Positions 51,798-58,917 of a DNA stretch of 62,023 nucleotides are shown here, in pieces. Made by a program: the position numbers and the translations under genes. The notes below the pieces were generated by a model that was given only the letters and a program-made list of their open reading frames with translations, was not told the DNA's origin and did not search any database. Within the stretch, counting starts at the first letter, position 1; each line of letters begins with the position of its first letter. The DNA lies in NCBI GenBank assembly GCA_018828585.1, contig JAHJVW010000093.1, forward strand, positions 1 through 62,023, given 5' to 3'. This stretch comes from Bacteroidota bacterium (GTDB lineage: Bacteria > Bacteroidota > Bacteroidia > Sphingobacteriales > Sphingobacteriaceae).

Positions 51798-52292
51798 ATG
51801 AAAAGAAAAACAGTCTATTTATTCGCCATCATTCTTTTTGTTGGCTGCACACAGGATAATCAAAAGACAGCATCCGAAGCTGAACAAGAAAAGGTTGTTC
51901 CGTTAACAAAGGAAACTTCAAAACCAGCACAAATTGCAGAAACGCCTTGGTCTGTAAAAGTGGATTCGGCAACCCAGAAGATTCATATTCAGCCCAGCAG
52001 TTTGGTAGATAATAAAGATTTAGATGCGGAAAATGTGACCAAATCCTTAAATAAAAAGTACCCAGAAATTAGAATGGTTTTTTTAAAGCAGCAAACCGAT
52101 ACTATTTTTGTCAAAATACCCGAGGCCACCTACATGACCAGAGAAAGCGGAGACATGGGTTCGAAAATTTATATGGCAGAAGCAACGTACTCTTTCACGC
52201 AGATTTCAGGAGTTAATTTTGTAAATTTTGATTTCGAAGAAGGCGATCACGCATCGCCAGGGACTTATCAGCGAAAAGATTTTGTTTTTTAG
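51798..52292 (+). CDS. Lipoprotein of unknown function
   Basis: A 164-residue protein with a lipoprotein signal (FAIILFVGCTQDN, Cys15 or so). The mature domain (KVDSATQKIHIQPSSL, TIFVKIPEATYMTRESG) has no motif I recognise. It begins four bases after the SDR stop, so it may share that transcript. Confidence 0.65.
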   Translation: MKRKTVYLFAIILFVGCTQDNQKTASEAEQEKVVPLTKETSKPAQIAETPWSVKVDSATQKIHIQPSSLVDNKDLDAENVTKSLNKKYPEIRMVFLKQQTDTIFVKIPEATYMTRESGDMGSKIYMAEATYSFTQISGVNFVNFDFEEGDHASPGTYQRKDFVF

Positions 52293-52339
52293 TTTTTATT
52301 TTTTTACCTTTTCATTAATAAAATTCAATTTGAAAATTA

Positions 52340-54157
52340 ATGAGCAGCTACCCCTCGCATGAAATTCGTGATTTTTATGAAGAGCTAAGTAGCGATTTGT
52401 TATGTATCTGTGACTCAAATCTCATAATCAATTACGCCAATAAACACTTCAAAGTAGCATATTCACTTTCTGAAACTTTAAACAGGTCTATTATTGATTT
52501 TATTCCAAAGGAGGTTATTGATGATCATTTAAATCCTAAAAATGGAGTTTCTAAAAATTTTTCTACTACAATTGGCACAAGTAAAAATCATGTTTTTTGG
52601 TCTTTAAATTATGATGCTGAGCATAAGCAATACCTTTTTACTGGAAAAAAAATAGGTTTAAAAGATTTTAAAATAAATAGTTTAAATTTTAGATATATAG
52701 GATTATTAGTGGATGCATTAAATGAAGGATTTTTGGTGCTGGATGAAAGTTGGAATATCATTTATTGCAATAAAACCGCGGAAAAAGGTTTAGAACGATC
52801 ATTGGACGAGCTGATTCATCTTAATTTCCTCACCTTATTCCCAAAGACAAAGGAGAGTATTTTTTATCAAGAATTTTATAAAGCTTTTGATGAACGAAAG
52901 CTGGTGAGCTTTGATGTTTATGCACCCACCTTAAAAAAGTGGTTTAAACTGATTGGGATTCCTTATCAGCAGAATTTAATCATCTTAAGTAGGGAAATTA
53001 CTCATCAGGTTTTCGAAAATAAAACAAAGGAGTTAGAGGTTCAGATATTAGAACGCCACATCGAGGATCAGTATTCCTTTGGTGAATTAATGACGCAGTT
53101 GTTAGAAGGGATAGAGCAAATTTATCCTGATATGTACACTACGATTCTAAGAATTGAAGATTCAAAAGTATACCATGTAGCAGCTCCAAGAATTCCAGAA
53201 AGTTACCTTAATATTTTAGATGGGAGTAAGATTGGACCAAAAGAAGGATCATGTGGTACTGCGGCTTACACTAAAAAAACGGTCATTGTTGAGGATATTG
53301 AAACAGATGAACTGTGGCGTAATTACAAAGGGTTTATTTTGCCACATGGATTTAAATCTTGTTGGTCTGTCCCTGTGATTAGCACTAAAGAACTTCAGGT
53401 TTTGGCAACTTTTGCCATCTATTATAAAGAAAATCGTAAACCAGGAGAAAAAGAATTTATCACCATCAACCGAATATCAAATTTCATCAGATTGCTGATT
53501 GAAGACAATTTGAAAGAGAATATGCTACAGACCAGCAATTCTAGGTATGAAATGGTTTCTAATGCGACCAATGATGTGATTTATGATTTTAATTTTAAAA
53601 CTAATGAGGTTTTTTGGAATAATAATGTATTTAAGCTATTTGGCTATCAGAAGAAAGAAATTGATGAGAATTTAACCTGGTGGGACAACAACATACATCC
53701 TGAAGACAGGAATAAAATTCTTAGTGAAATGGAGCGTGTTAAGGCACATCAGATTGAGAATTGGTCGGCAGACTACCGATTCAAATGTAAAGACGGAACG
53801 TATAAACACGTAGTTGATAGGGCTGTTTTAAGATATGATTTAGACCTAAATCCATTAAATATGATTGGATCCATGCAAGATGTAAATGATCTAAAATTAA
53901 GGGAATTATCTATCATCCAACAAAATGAGAAATTGAAAGAGATTGCACAAATTAGCTCGCATGATTTGAGGAGACCCGTTACTAGTATTTTAGGGTTAAT
54001 CAGTTTGTTTGACCAAGAAAATCAATCAGATAACGCTCAGGTGATTGAGTATTTAGCATATGCCACAAAAGAGCTAGATGAAGTCATCCATACCATTGTG
54101 GCTAAAACTTTAGAGGCCGACCATACCATTTATTTGAAGAATGCAAAAATTATATAA
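52340..54157 (+). CDS. PAS-PAS-GAF-PAS sensor with HisKA-like end but no ATPase domain
   Basis: A 605-residue cytoplasmic sensor. PAS-like regions lie at about 10-110 and 125-215, a GAF domain at about 245-395 (GPKEGSCGTAAYTKKTVIVEDI is diagnostic), and a PAS/PAC domain at about 405-515 (FGYQKKEIDENLTWWDNNIHPEDR). The last 70 residues hold an H-box-like segment ISSHDLRRPVTSILGL with His541, then the protein stops. The HATPase_c domain (N, G1, F, G2 boxes) is absent, and a terminator follows at once, so this is not a frameshift at the window scale. It cannot autophosphorylate alone. Confidence 0.85.
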   Translation: MSSYPSHEIRDFYEELSSDLLCICDSNLIINYANKHFKVAYSLSETLNRSIIDFIPKEVIDDHLNPKNGVSKNFSTTIGTSKNHVFWSLNYDAEHKQYLFTGKKIGLKDFKINSLNFRYIGLLVDALNEGFLVLDESWNIIYCNKTAEKGLERSLDELIHLNFLTLFPKTKESIFYQEFYKAFDERKLVSFDVYAPTLKKWFKLIGIPYQQNLIILSREITHQVFENKTKELEVQILERHIEDQYSFGELMTQLLEGIEQIYPDMYTTILRIEDSKVYHVAAPRIPESYLNILDGSKIGPKEGSCGTAAYTKKTVIVEDIETDELWRNYKGFILPHGFKSCWSVPVISTKELQVLATFAIYYKENRKPGEKEFITINRISNFIRLLIEDNLKENMLQTSNSRYEMVSNATNDVIYDFNFKTNEVFWNNNVFKLFGYQKKEIDENLTWWDNNIHPEDRNKILSEMERVKAHQIENWSADYRFKCKDGTYKHVVDRAVLRYDLDLNPLNMIGSMQDVNDLKLRELSIIQQNEKLKEIAQISSHDLRRPVTSILGLISLFDQENQSDNAQVIEYLAYATKELDEVIHTIVAKTLEADHTIYLKNAKII

Positions 54158-54160
54158 ATC

Positions 54161-54195
54161 AAACAGCCTTTAAGTTTTAAGTTCAAAGGCTGTTT
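54161..54195. terminator. Terminator between the PAS sensor and ssb
   Basis: AAACAGCCTTT and AAAGGCTGTTT form an 11-bp perfect stem around AAGTTTTAAGTTC. It lies between two convergent genes and probably serves both. Confidence 0.85.
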
Positions 54196-54210
54196 AATTT
54201 AGGATGGTGA

Positions 54211-54546
54211 TTATTTTTTACCCAACATCACAAACTCTGCCACTACAATTTCTGTCACGTAACGTTTGATGCCGTCTTTATCGGTATAGCTTCTGCTAAC
54301 CAATTTCCCTTCTACAGCAACTTCACTACCCTTGATTAAATACTTCGCTGCAATCTCTGCTTGTTTATCCCAAAGCACTAGGTTGTGCCATTGTGTTTCT
54401 TCTACTTTTTCGCCTTTTTCGTTTTTGTAGCTGTCGTTGGTTGCAATACTCATACGGGCTACTTTTTTAGTTTTTGAAAACTCTTTTACTTCTGGTGCAT
54501 TGCCTAAAAATCCAATTAAACGAACGCTGTTTCTTAAATTACTCAT
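54211..54546 (-). CDS. ssb: Single-stranded DNA-binding protein, short form
   Basis: A 111-residue OB-fold protein with the SSB pattern: NSVRLIGFLGNAPEVKEF, ATNDSYKNEKGEKVEETQWHN and LIKGSEVAVEGKLVSRSYTD, then VTEIVVAEFVMLGKK. I start at the ATG at 54546; the frame is open 23 codons further upstream without support. The acidic C-terminal tail (DDxPF-type) that recruits partner proteins is missing. It may be an accessory SSB, standing at the border of the accessory island. Confidence 0.9.
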   Translation of the reverse strand: MSNLRNSVRLIGFLGNAPEVKEFSKTKKVARMSIATNDSYKNEKGEKVEETQWHNLVLWDKQAEIAAKYLIKGSEVAVEGKLVSRSYTDKDGIKRYVTEIVVAEFVMLGKK

Positions 54547-54886
54547 GATCTTAAAATTAAAATGTAAATACTTGATTAACGAACAGTGCGACACCATGCC
54601 GAACCGACGATACAAAGGTGTGGAGCGTTGAGAAACTGAGTCGGATGTTAATCATTTATATCCGTATATAATCGGTTAAAGACGGATAATAGTTTTTTTC
54701 GTGTTCGTGTTGAGGTGTGCTCTGCTTCATATCAGCTTCGCTCATCCTTCGTCTTTTAACGAAGGATGAGTGAAAGGATGGCGAACCCAAGCTTATCTGT
54801 CCTATACTGAAATACGTTTACAATAAAAAAGTATTTTACTGCCTTTTGTTACATTTAATTTCGGGAATTGACTTTATCCCTAAATG
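54547..54886. other. Gene-free region at the island border
   Basis: A 340-base gap upstream of ssb. It contains a perfect 12-bp hairpin, CTCATCCTTCGT at 54741-54752 with ACGAAGGATGAG at 54759-54770, and AT-rich flanks. No coding potential was found. The ssb promoter should lie at its left side. Confidence 0.5.
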
Positions 54887-55141
54887 TTATTTAAAATTTT
54901 TACCGCAGCGGGCGTAAAGTTCGCCGCGTTTGGTGTTTATTTCTATTGCATTTTTTAGTTTAAAATTAATAATGATGGGGGCTTTATAGGAACCTTCTTT
55001 TAGAAAGCTTTTAGAAACAGGGGTATTTCTAAAAGAAAGTAAAAGCACTCGAACATGATAATCACAACGTTTTGTTTTGGTAGGTATAAATTGTTGTAGA
55101 AGAAGTATTTTTTCTTTAGTTTTAGTTAAGGATTTCATCAT
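54887..55141 (-). CDS. Small basic hypothetical protein
   Basis: An 84-residue frame starting with tandem ATGs at 55141/55138. It is basic and ends GELYARCGKNFK. I do not recognise it. It starts ten bases from the start of the recombinase stub at 55151 in the divergent direction, so the two would share a promoter region. Composition looks plausible for a protein, but it could be a remnant. Confidence 0.35.
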   Translation of the reverse strand: MMKSLTKTKEKILLLQQFIPTKTKRCDYHVRVLLLSFRNTPVSKSFLKEGSYKAPIIINFKLKNAIEINTKRGELYARCGKNFK

Positions 55142-55150
55142 CTACCAAAA

Positions 55151-55297
55151 ATGGAATATAAAGCGGCATTTATTCACCATCGTAATCAAGAACGGATAGC
55201 CGTATGGTTTGACAATCAGCCGGATCTTATTGCTCGTTTAAAAAAACTGGGTGATGCCCGTTGGAGCGCCACTAAAAAAGTATGGCAATTCCATTAA
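55151..55297 (+). pseudogene. Truncated tyrosine recombinase, N-terminal module only
   Basis: The frame begins MEYKAAFIHHRNQERIAVW and shares RIAVWF-N, LIAR-K-LGDARWS and the following W with the intact recombinase at 212-1254. It ends after 48 codons, where homology to an IS1182-like element begins within the final codons (about 55295). The SAM-like and catalytic domains are absent. The module array begins just beyond the IS remnant, so the stub occupies the same position relative to an array as the intact gene does at the left edge. Confidence 0.88.
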
Positions 55298-55470
55298 GGT
55301 ACTTGCCTGTTTTTTAGCCGTTGTTTGTGGCTATTTTAAGCGTTTATCCGACATCGCTTTTTTAGTCTTAGAAAATAGCAAACCCGAAAATGATTGTTTT
55401 TTTCTGCCCCAAAATCGATTATATTTATCCATATAAAGTTACGTTTGAAAACTAATGATGGTTTTTAGAA
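55295..55470 (+). mobile_element. IS1182-like element, 3' remnant (copy A)
   Basis: About 175 bases match the 3' end of copy B (59122-59296) with scattered changes, including CTGTTTTTTAGCCGTTGT, AAAATAGCAAACCCGAAAAT-like and the terminal GATGGTTTTTAGA. It encodes the transposase tail CFLAVVCGYFKRL...LPQNRLYLSI. The left end and most of the gene are missing; the remnant joins directly to the recombinase stub. Its right end is followed by AAACTGCCGTTA. Confidence 0.85.
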
Positions 55471-55504
55471 AAACTGCCGTTAGCGGTAATGCTGTAACGG
55501 CTTC
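55471..55504 (+). other. attC-like half site (right arm) after IS remnant A
   Basis: AAACTGCCGTTAGCGGTAAT with following GCTGTAACGGC adjoins the IS end. The GTTA and CCGTTAGCGG core resemble the right arms of the palindromes further on (GTTATAGCCA, GTTACCAGC). The left arm seems lost with the deletion that removed the recombinase and the IS left end. Confidence 0.4.
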
Positions 55505-55533
55505 CTTCCAATAATTTGACACCAACAGAAGAA

Positions 55534-55941
55534 CTATTTGACTTTTGTCATTAACGACTGACTTAACTCCTTAATGACAGCAGTTTTATCTTTTTTGATT
55601 TTTTTGCCAAGCTCTTTTCGTGGACAGTTTGCATTATATTTTGCGCCCCAATCCATTATCTCAATGACAATGGGTAATAAATCGACACCTTTTTGTGTAA
55701 GACTATAAATGAACTTTGACTTATTTAGAGGAGACACCTCTTTGACGACAATGTTTTCCGCTTCAAGAACACCTAATCTATTAACCAAAATGTTTGAAGC
55801 AATTTTTTCTTCAGAAGCTAAAAACTCACTAAACGACACTTTACCCCTCAACATTACGTCCCTAATTATTAAAAGCGACCATTTGTCCCCGAAAATATCA
55901 AGGGAACAACTTATTGGGCAATCTGACCTTTTTTTATTCAT
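55534..55941 (-). CDS. HxlR family transcriptional regulator
   Basis: A 135-residue winged-helix regulator. I start at the ATG at 55941 (MNKKRSDCPISCSLDIFGDK), which gives the normal HxlR length; the frame is open further upstream through the operator. The conserved DCPIS...FGDKWSLLIIRDVMLRGKVSFSEF block with the sensor Cys is present, then SNILVNRLGVLEA. HxlR proteins often respond to electrophiles or redox change through that Cys. It diverges from the SnoaL-like gene across an 86-base gap with a strong inverted repeat. Confidence 0.9.
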   Translation of the reverse strand: MNKKRSDCPISCSLDIFGDKWSLLIIRDVMLRGKVSFSEFLASEEKIASNILVNRLGVLEAENIVVKEVSPLNKSKFIYSLTQKGVDLLPIVIEIMDWGAKYNANCPRKELGKKIKKDKTAVIKELSQSLMTKVK

Positions 55942-55949
55942 AAAATAAA

Positions 55950-56002
55950 GTTGTTGCAGTTTGCAATATCTTTTTATATTTGTACTTGCAATTTGCAACA
56001 AC
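55950..56002. promoter_or_regulatory. Putative HxlR operator with internal -7 box
   Basis: GTTGTTGCAGTTTGCAA at 55950-55966 and TTGCAATTTGCAACAAC at 55986-56002 form a 17-base inverted repeat with one mismatch. A TATATTTG (-7 type, 55975-55982) lies in the 19-base spacer. Regulator binding would block the promoter of the SnoaL-like gene, and possibly its own. Confidence 0.7.
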
Positions 56003-56027
56003 AAATTTAATACAAAAATCTAATAAA

Positions 56028-56408
56028 ATGGATAATCAAACAATAACAAGACAACTTCTTGAAATTTATTACAAAGGCTTTGCAGAAAAGGCTAATTGGG
56101 AAAGTGTAATTGGTGACGATTTTGAATATGTCGGTGGCGACATGAACAACATTAAACCTGTAGTTGGAAAACAAGCCTACATTGAAATCATAAAGCGATT
56201 TTCACAACGTTTTGAAGTGATGAAAGTAAAACAAATGATAGTGGAAGGCGACAAAGCTAGTGTTATTGGAAATTATGATTTTGTATTTCCAAACGGATTT
56301 AAAATTAACGGCAATGTTTCTGAAAACTGGACAGTAAAAAATGGTAAACTACATTCACTTACACTTTACTTTGACACGTTGACTTTTATGACAAGCTTGA
56401 AACCATAG
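56028..56408 (+). CDS. SnoaL-like / NTF2-fold protein
   Basis: A 126-residue cone-shaped NTF2-like protein. Start chosen at the ATG at 56028 (MDNQTITRQLLEIYYKGF); earlier codons overlap the operator. Features are WESVIGDDFEYVGGDMNN, VGKQAYIEIIKRFSQRF and VIGNYDFVFPNGFKINGNVSENW, typical of polyketide-cyclase/steroid-isomerase-like folds with no fixed function. It is under probable HxlR control and is followed by a TfoX-like gene after seven bases. Confidence 0.82.
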   Translation: MDNQTITRQLLEIYYKGFAEKANWESVIGDDFEYVGGDMNNIKPVVGKQAYIEIIKRFSQRFEVMKVKQMIVEGDKASVIGNYDFVFPNGFKINGNVSENWTVKNGKLHSLTLYFDTLTFMTSLKP

Positions 56409-56415
56409 TTTATCA

Positions 56416-56757
56416 ATGGCATACAACATTGAACTTGCAGACAGAATAAGAGAATTTCTTCTAACGAAACCAAACTTAAAAATAGAAGAAAAGAAAATGT
56501 TTCGTGGACTGACCTTTATGATTAATGGTAAAATGTGCGTAAATATAAGTAACGACAATCTGATGTGTCGCTTTGACCCAGACTTTCAAGACAAAGTATC
56601 AGAAAGAAAGGGTTTTCAACCAATGATTATGAAAGGGAGAGAATATAAAGGCTATTGTTATGTGAGCAAAGACGGATTTAAAACAAAGAAAGATTTTGAA
56701 TATTGGTTAACTTTGTGTTTGAACTTTAACGACAAAGCTAAGGGAAAGAAAAAATAA
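56416..56757 (+). CDS. TfoX/Sxy N-terminal domain protein
   Basis: A 113-residue protein with the TfoX N-terminal pattern: KMFRGLTFMINGKMCVNISNDNLMCRF, GFQPMIMKGREYKGYCYVS and KKDFEYWLTLCLNF. The C-terminal DNA-binding part of Sxy is absent, as in most family members outside gamma-proteobacteria, so a role in competence should not be assumed. It is the last gene of the module; an attC-like palindrome begins six bases after its stop. Confidence 0.85.
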   Translation: MAYNIELADRIREFLLTKPNLKIEEKKMFRGLTFMINGKMCVNISNDNLMCRFDPDFQDKVSERKGFQPMIMKGREYKGYCYVSKDGFKTKKDFEYWLTLCLNFNDKAKGKKK

Positions 56758-56763
56758 AGCACT

Positions 56764-56893
56764 ACCGCTAACAGCAGCAAAAAAAAATGGAAGGGGAAAT
56801 GCGAATATAAACAGTTGTGCAACTAATAAACATTGTGTGTATAGACAGTTTGGTGTTCCAAATCAGCCACTTCTTTTAGCTGTAAACCGTTAC
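56764..56893 (+). other. attC-like palindrome 2
   Basis: The left arm CACTACCGCTAACAGC begins just after the TfoX-like stop; ACCGCTAACAGC pairs (9 of 12) with GCTGTAAACCGT at 56879-56890, followed by TAC. The arms enclose about 100 bases. Symmetry is weaker than at the next two sites. Confidence 0.45.
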
Positions 56894-56972
56894 AAAAAAT
56901 GCTAAGAACCTAGCAACCTTCCCTGACCAATTCATCATAATGACTTTTAGACAAATAAAATTTAAATTTTAG

Positions 56973-56992
56973 TAACTTATAAGTTACCTTTG
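56973..56992 (+). promoter_or_regulatory. Toxin-antitoxin promoter and operator, module 1
   Basis: TAACTTATAAGTTA (56973-56986) is a perfect 14-base palindrome that overlaps the -7 box TACCTTTG (56985-56992). The start codon follows six bases later. Placement over the promoter is what is expected for autorepression by the HigA antitoxin. The TAnCTTTGTTTTxTG layout recurs in modules 2 and 3. Confidence 0.65.
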
Positions 56993-56997
56993 TTTTA

Positions 56998-57349
56998 ATG
57001 AAAGTAAGAGAAGTTATAGCTTTTAAAGATTATTTTGAGAAATTTCTAACCGACCAACCGAAAAAGGTTCAGGACAAAATTTTTAAGATAATTGAAGCTA
57101 TTGAAACTTTGGAAAGGATTCCATCGAATTATCTGAAATTCTTAGTTGGTACCAACGGTCTTTCTTTATGAAGCAAGAATTCAACTAGGCTCAAATATTT
57201 GGTGGGTTTTCTGTTTTTTCGACAATGACAGATTGGTTATTTTGCTGAATGGTTTTCAGAAGAAAACTCAAAAGACACCAAAGAATGAAATCGAAAAAGC
57301 TCTTCGTTTAATGACCGAATATATAAAAGAGAAAGAAAATGGAAACTAA
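56998..57349 (+). pseudogene. higB: HigB-like toxin, frameshifted
   Basis: The 5' part reads MKVREVIAFKDYFEKFLTDQ and continues to LVGTNGL, then meets a stop; the remainder (YEARIQLGSNIWWVFCFFDN ... NGFQKKTQKTP) is in another frame. The break is at CTTTCTTT (57160-57167), a four-base tandem duplication; removing one CTTT restores a normal 116-residue RelE/HigB (Gp49-like) toxin. The intact antitoxin gene overlaps the 3' end. The toxin is therefore probably dead while its antitoxin survives. Confidence 0.88.
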
Positions 57350-57629
57350 AAGTTGGAAAGAAATAAAAGATGCAGTTTACGGACTTAAGGGCACTGAGAG
57401 ACGAGATGAATTTTACAGAGACTTCGAGAGCTTCAAAATCGGGGTTCTGCTCCGTAAAGCAAGAGAAGACAAACATCTGACTCAATCGGAATTAGCTGAC
57501 CTAGTCGACAGAAAAAGAGAATACATTTCGAGAATTGAGAATAACGGAAGTAATCTGACCTTAAAAACTCTATTTGACATTGTAGAAAAGGGTTTAGGGG
57601 GAAAGGTGAAAATATCAATCGAACTATAA
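57339..57629 (+). CDS. higA: HigA-like XRE antitoxin, module 1
   Basis: A 96-residue protein with an N-terminal toxin-contacting part (RDEFYRDFESFKIGVLLRKA) and an HTH_XRE domain (KHLTQSELADLVDRKREYISRIENNG), ending GLGGKVKISIEL. It would neutralise the cognate toxin and repress the operon. Its start overlaps the toxin gene by 11 bases. With the toxin frameshifted, it is now an orphan antitoxin. Confidence 0.9.
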   Translation: METKSWKEIKDAVYGLKGTERRDEFYRDFESFKIGVLLRKAREDKHLTQSELADLVDRKREYISRIENNGSNLTLKTLFDIVEKGLGGKVKISIEL

Positions 57630-57636
57630 AAAGCAC

Positions 57637-57774
57637 TGGCTATAACATCAGGTTTGCATTATGCCCGGGCAACGTGGTTCTTGTTCTGTTCTGCTTTTTA
57701 TTTACATTAGTACTTGGGCGACAAAGAAGTGCTGTTTATTCGGGCACAACGCAAACTTGTAAATGTTATAGCCA
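57637..57774 (+). other. attC-like palindrome 3 (best preserved)
   Basis: The left arm TGGCTATAACATCAGGTTTG and following CATTATGCCCG (from 57637) pairs with the right arm CGGGCACAACGCAAACTTGT and following AAATGTTATAGCCA (57741-57774), with small bulges. The loop of about 70 bases holds no gene. The site starts eight bases after the HigA stop (CACTGG boundary). The ends TATAAC/GTTATA keep the AAC/GTT core of integron attC sites but not the full RYYYAAC consensus. Confidence 0.6.
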
Positions 57775-57828
57775 ATACTACCCGACAGAATCGACTAGAA
57801 AACATTTTGAATTTGTTGTCTGATTAGT

Positions 57829-57836
57829 TAACTTTG
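57829..57836 (+). promoter_or_regulatory. -7 box of toxin-antitoxin module 2
   Basis: TAACTTTG matches TAnnTTTG and is followed by TTTTGTG, where GTG is the toxin start. The transcript would have almost no leader, as in modules 1 and 3. Confidence 0.6.
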
Positions 57837-57840
57837 TTTT

Positions 57841-58179
57841 GTGAATAATGAAAGACAAGTAATTGCTTACAAAAACTATTTCCTCGACTTTTATGAAAGT
57901 CAAAACGACAAGGTACAGGCAAAAATCGAATGGACTTTAAATTTGATTAAAGTTACTCCGAAAGTTCCTGAAAAGTTTTTCAAGCATATCCAAGGAACAA
58001 AAGGACTTTATGAAATCCGTGTTGAAGCGGGAAGCAATATTTACCGAATATTTTCTTTTTTTGACAAAGGAAATTTAGTCGTTTTAGGAAACGGTTTTCA
58101 AAAGAAAAGTCAAAAAACACCAAAACAAGAAATCGAAAAGGCACTTAAAATAATGGAGGAATATCAAAATGACAACTAA
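57841..58179 (+). CDS. higB: HigB-like RelE/ParE-superfamily toxin, module 2
   Basis: A 112-residue toxin of the phage-derived Gp49/HigB group: VIAYKNYFLDFYESQNDKVQ, FFKHIQGTKGLYEIRVEAGS and NIYRIFSFFDKGNLVVLGNG followed by FQKKSQKTPKQEIEKAL. Members cut mRNA on the ribosome. The start is GTG at 57841, a few bases after the -7 box. The antitoxin start overlaps its end by 11 bases, so the order is toxin first, as in higBA. This is the only complete toxin of the three modules. Confidence 0.92.
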   Translation: MNNERQVIAYKNYFLDFYESQNDKVQAKIEWTLNLIKVTPKVPEKFFKHIQGTKGLYEIRVEAGSNIYRIFSFFDKGNLVVLGNGFQKKSQKTPKQEIEKALKIMEEYQNDN

Positions 58180-58471
58180 AAAGAACATCACAACATTAGA
58201 CGAAATCCTTGACAAAAAATACGGAACAAAAGGGAATCCCAAAAGAGAAGAATGGGAGCAACAATTTGAAGCTTTCAGACTTGGTGCATTACTTGAAGAA
58301 GCCCGAACAAAATTAGGCATGACCCAAGAACAACTCGCTGAAAAGTGCGGAACTAACAAATCTTATATTTCAAGAATTGAAAATGACGCATCCGACATTA
58401 GACTTTCTACCTTAATGAAAATCATTCAGAAAGGTTTAGGCGGACACTTAAAATTGACTCTTCAAGTTTAA
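58169..58471 (+). CDS. higA: HigA-like XRE antitoxin, module 2
   Basis: A 100-residue antitoxin with the N-terminal REEWEQQFEAFRLGALLEEA segment and an HTH_XRE domain (LGMTQEQLAEKCGTNKSYISRIEN), ending GLGGHLKLTLQV. It is a paralogue of the module 1 antitoxin with similar layout but clearly diverged, so the modules are not a recent duplication. An attC-like site begins 13 bases after the stop. Confidence 0.92.
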   Translation: MTTKKNITTLDEILDKKYGTKGNPKREEWEQQFEAFRLGALLEEARTKLGMTQEQLAEKCGTNKSYISRIENDASDIRLSTLMKIIQKGLGGHLKLTLQV

Positions 58472-58484
58472 GAAAAAACAATAC

Positions 58485-58610
58485 TGGCTATAACCACAAA
58501 TTTGTATTATAATGGCTGAACTGCTTTATGTTATTTCATCGCAATTAACTAAATTTATACGGGCAGACAAGTTTTTGCTTACTATGCCATTACAACACAA
58601 ATTTGCAAAC
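58485..58610 (+). other. attC-like palindrome 4, split by an IS
   Basis: The left arm TGGCTATAACCACAAATTTG continues into TATTATAATGGC; GCCATTACAACACAAATTTG at 58586-58605 pairs with it. The outer right end (GTTACCAGC) is found at 59305-59313, beyond the IS. Without the IS and one AAAC copy the right arm would read on as CAAATTTGCAAACTGACGTT and then ACCAGC. Confidence 0.55.
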
Positions 58611-58691
58611 CGTCTAAAAACCTCCGTTCAGTTTTCCACAAAAAAGAATAAGTTTTGGCAGTTTTGAGTGGTTATTTTTGTATTTTCAGGT

Positions 58692-58917
58692 ATGAAATTC
58701 ATCACCGGAAAAGATAGGAGCCAGACCGAATTTTTCTGTTTGGAACAGGCCATAGCACAGGACAACGAGGTCCGCCTGATTGATCTCTTTGTAAATGCCG
58801 TGAATTTGTCTGATCATGGTTTCGATATGAGCTACATTGATAATGGCAGACCTGCCTACCATCCCTCCGACCTGCTCAAACTGTTTATTTACGGCTACCT
58901 GAACCGTATCCGATCTT
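58692..58917 (+). pseudogene. IS1182-family transposase, N-terminal fragment
   Basis: The frame starts MKFITGKDRSQTEFFCLEQA and runs to YHPSDLLKLFIYGYLNRIRS, the diagnostic IS1182 N-terminal block. It breaks off where the family continues with RKLE/RRLE, at the edge of the palindromic element at 58918. The frame runs 26 codons into that element before stopping. Confidence 0.9.

Noticed and set aside
56416-56757. Competence regulator Sxy/TfoX
   Set aside because: Only the N-terminal domain is present and no competence genes are nearby; the domain name is kept but not the function.
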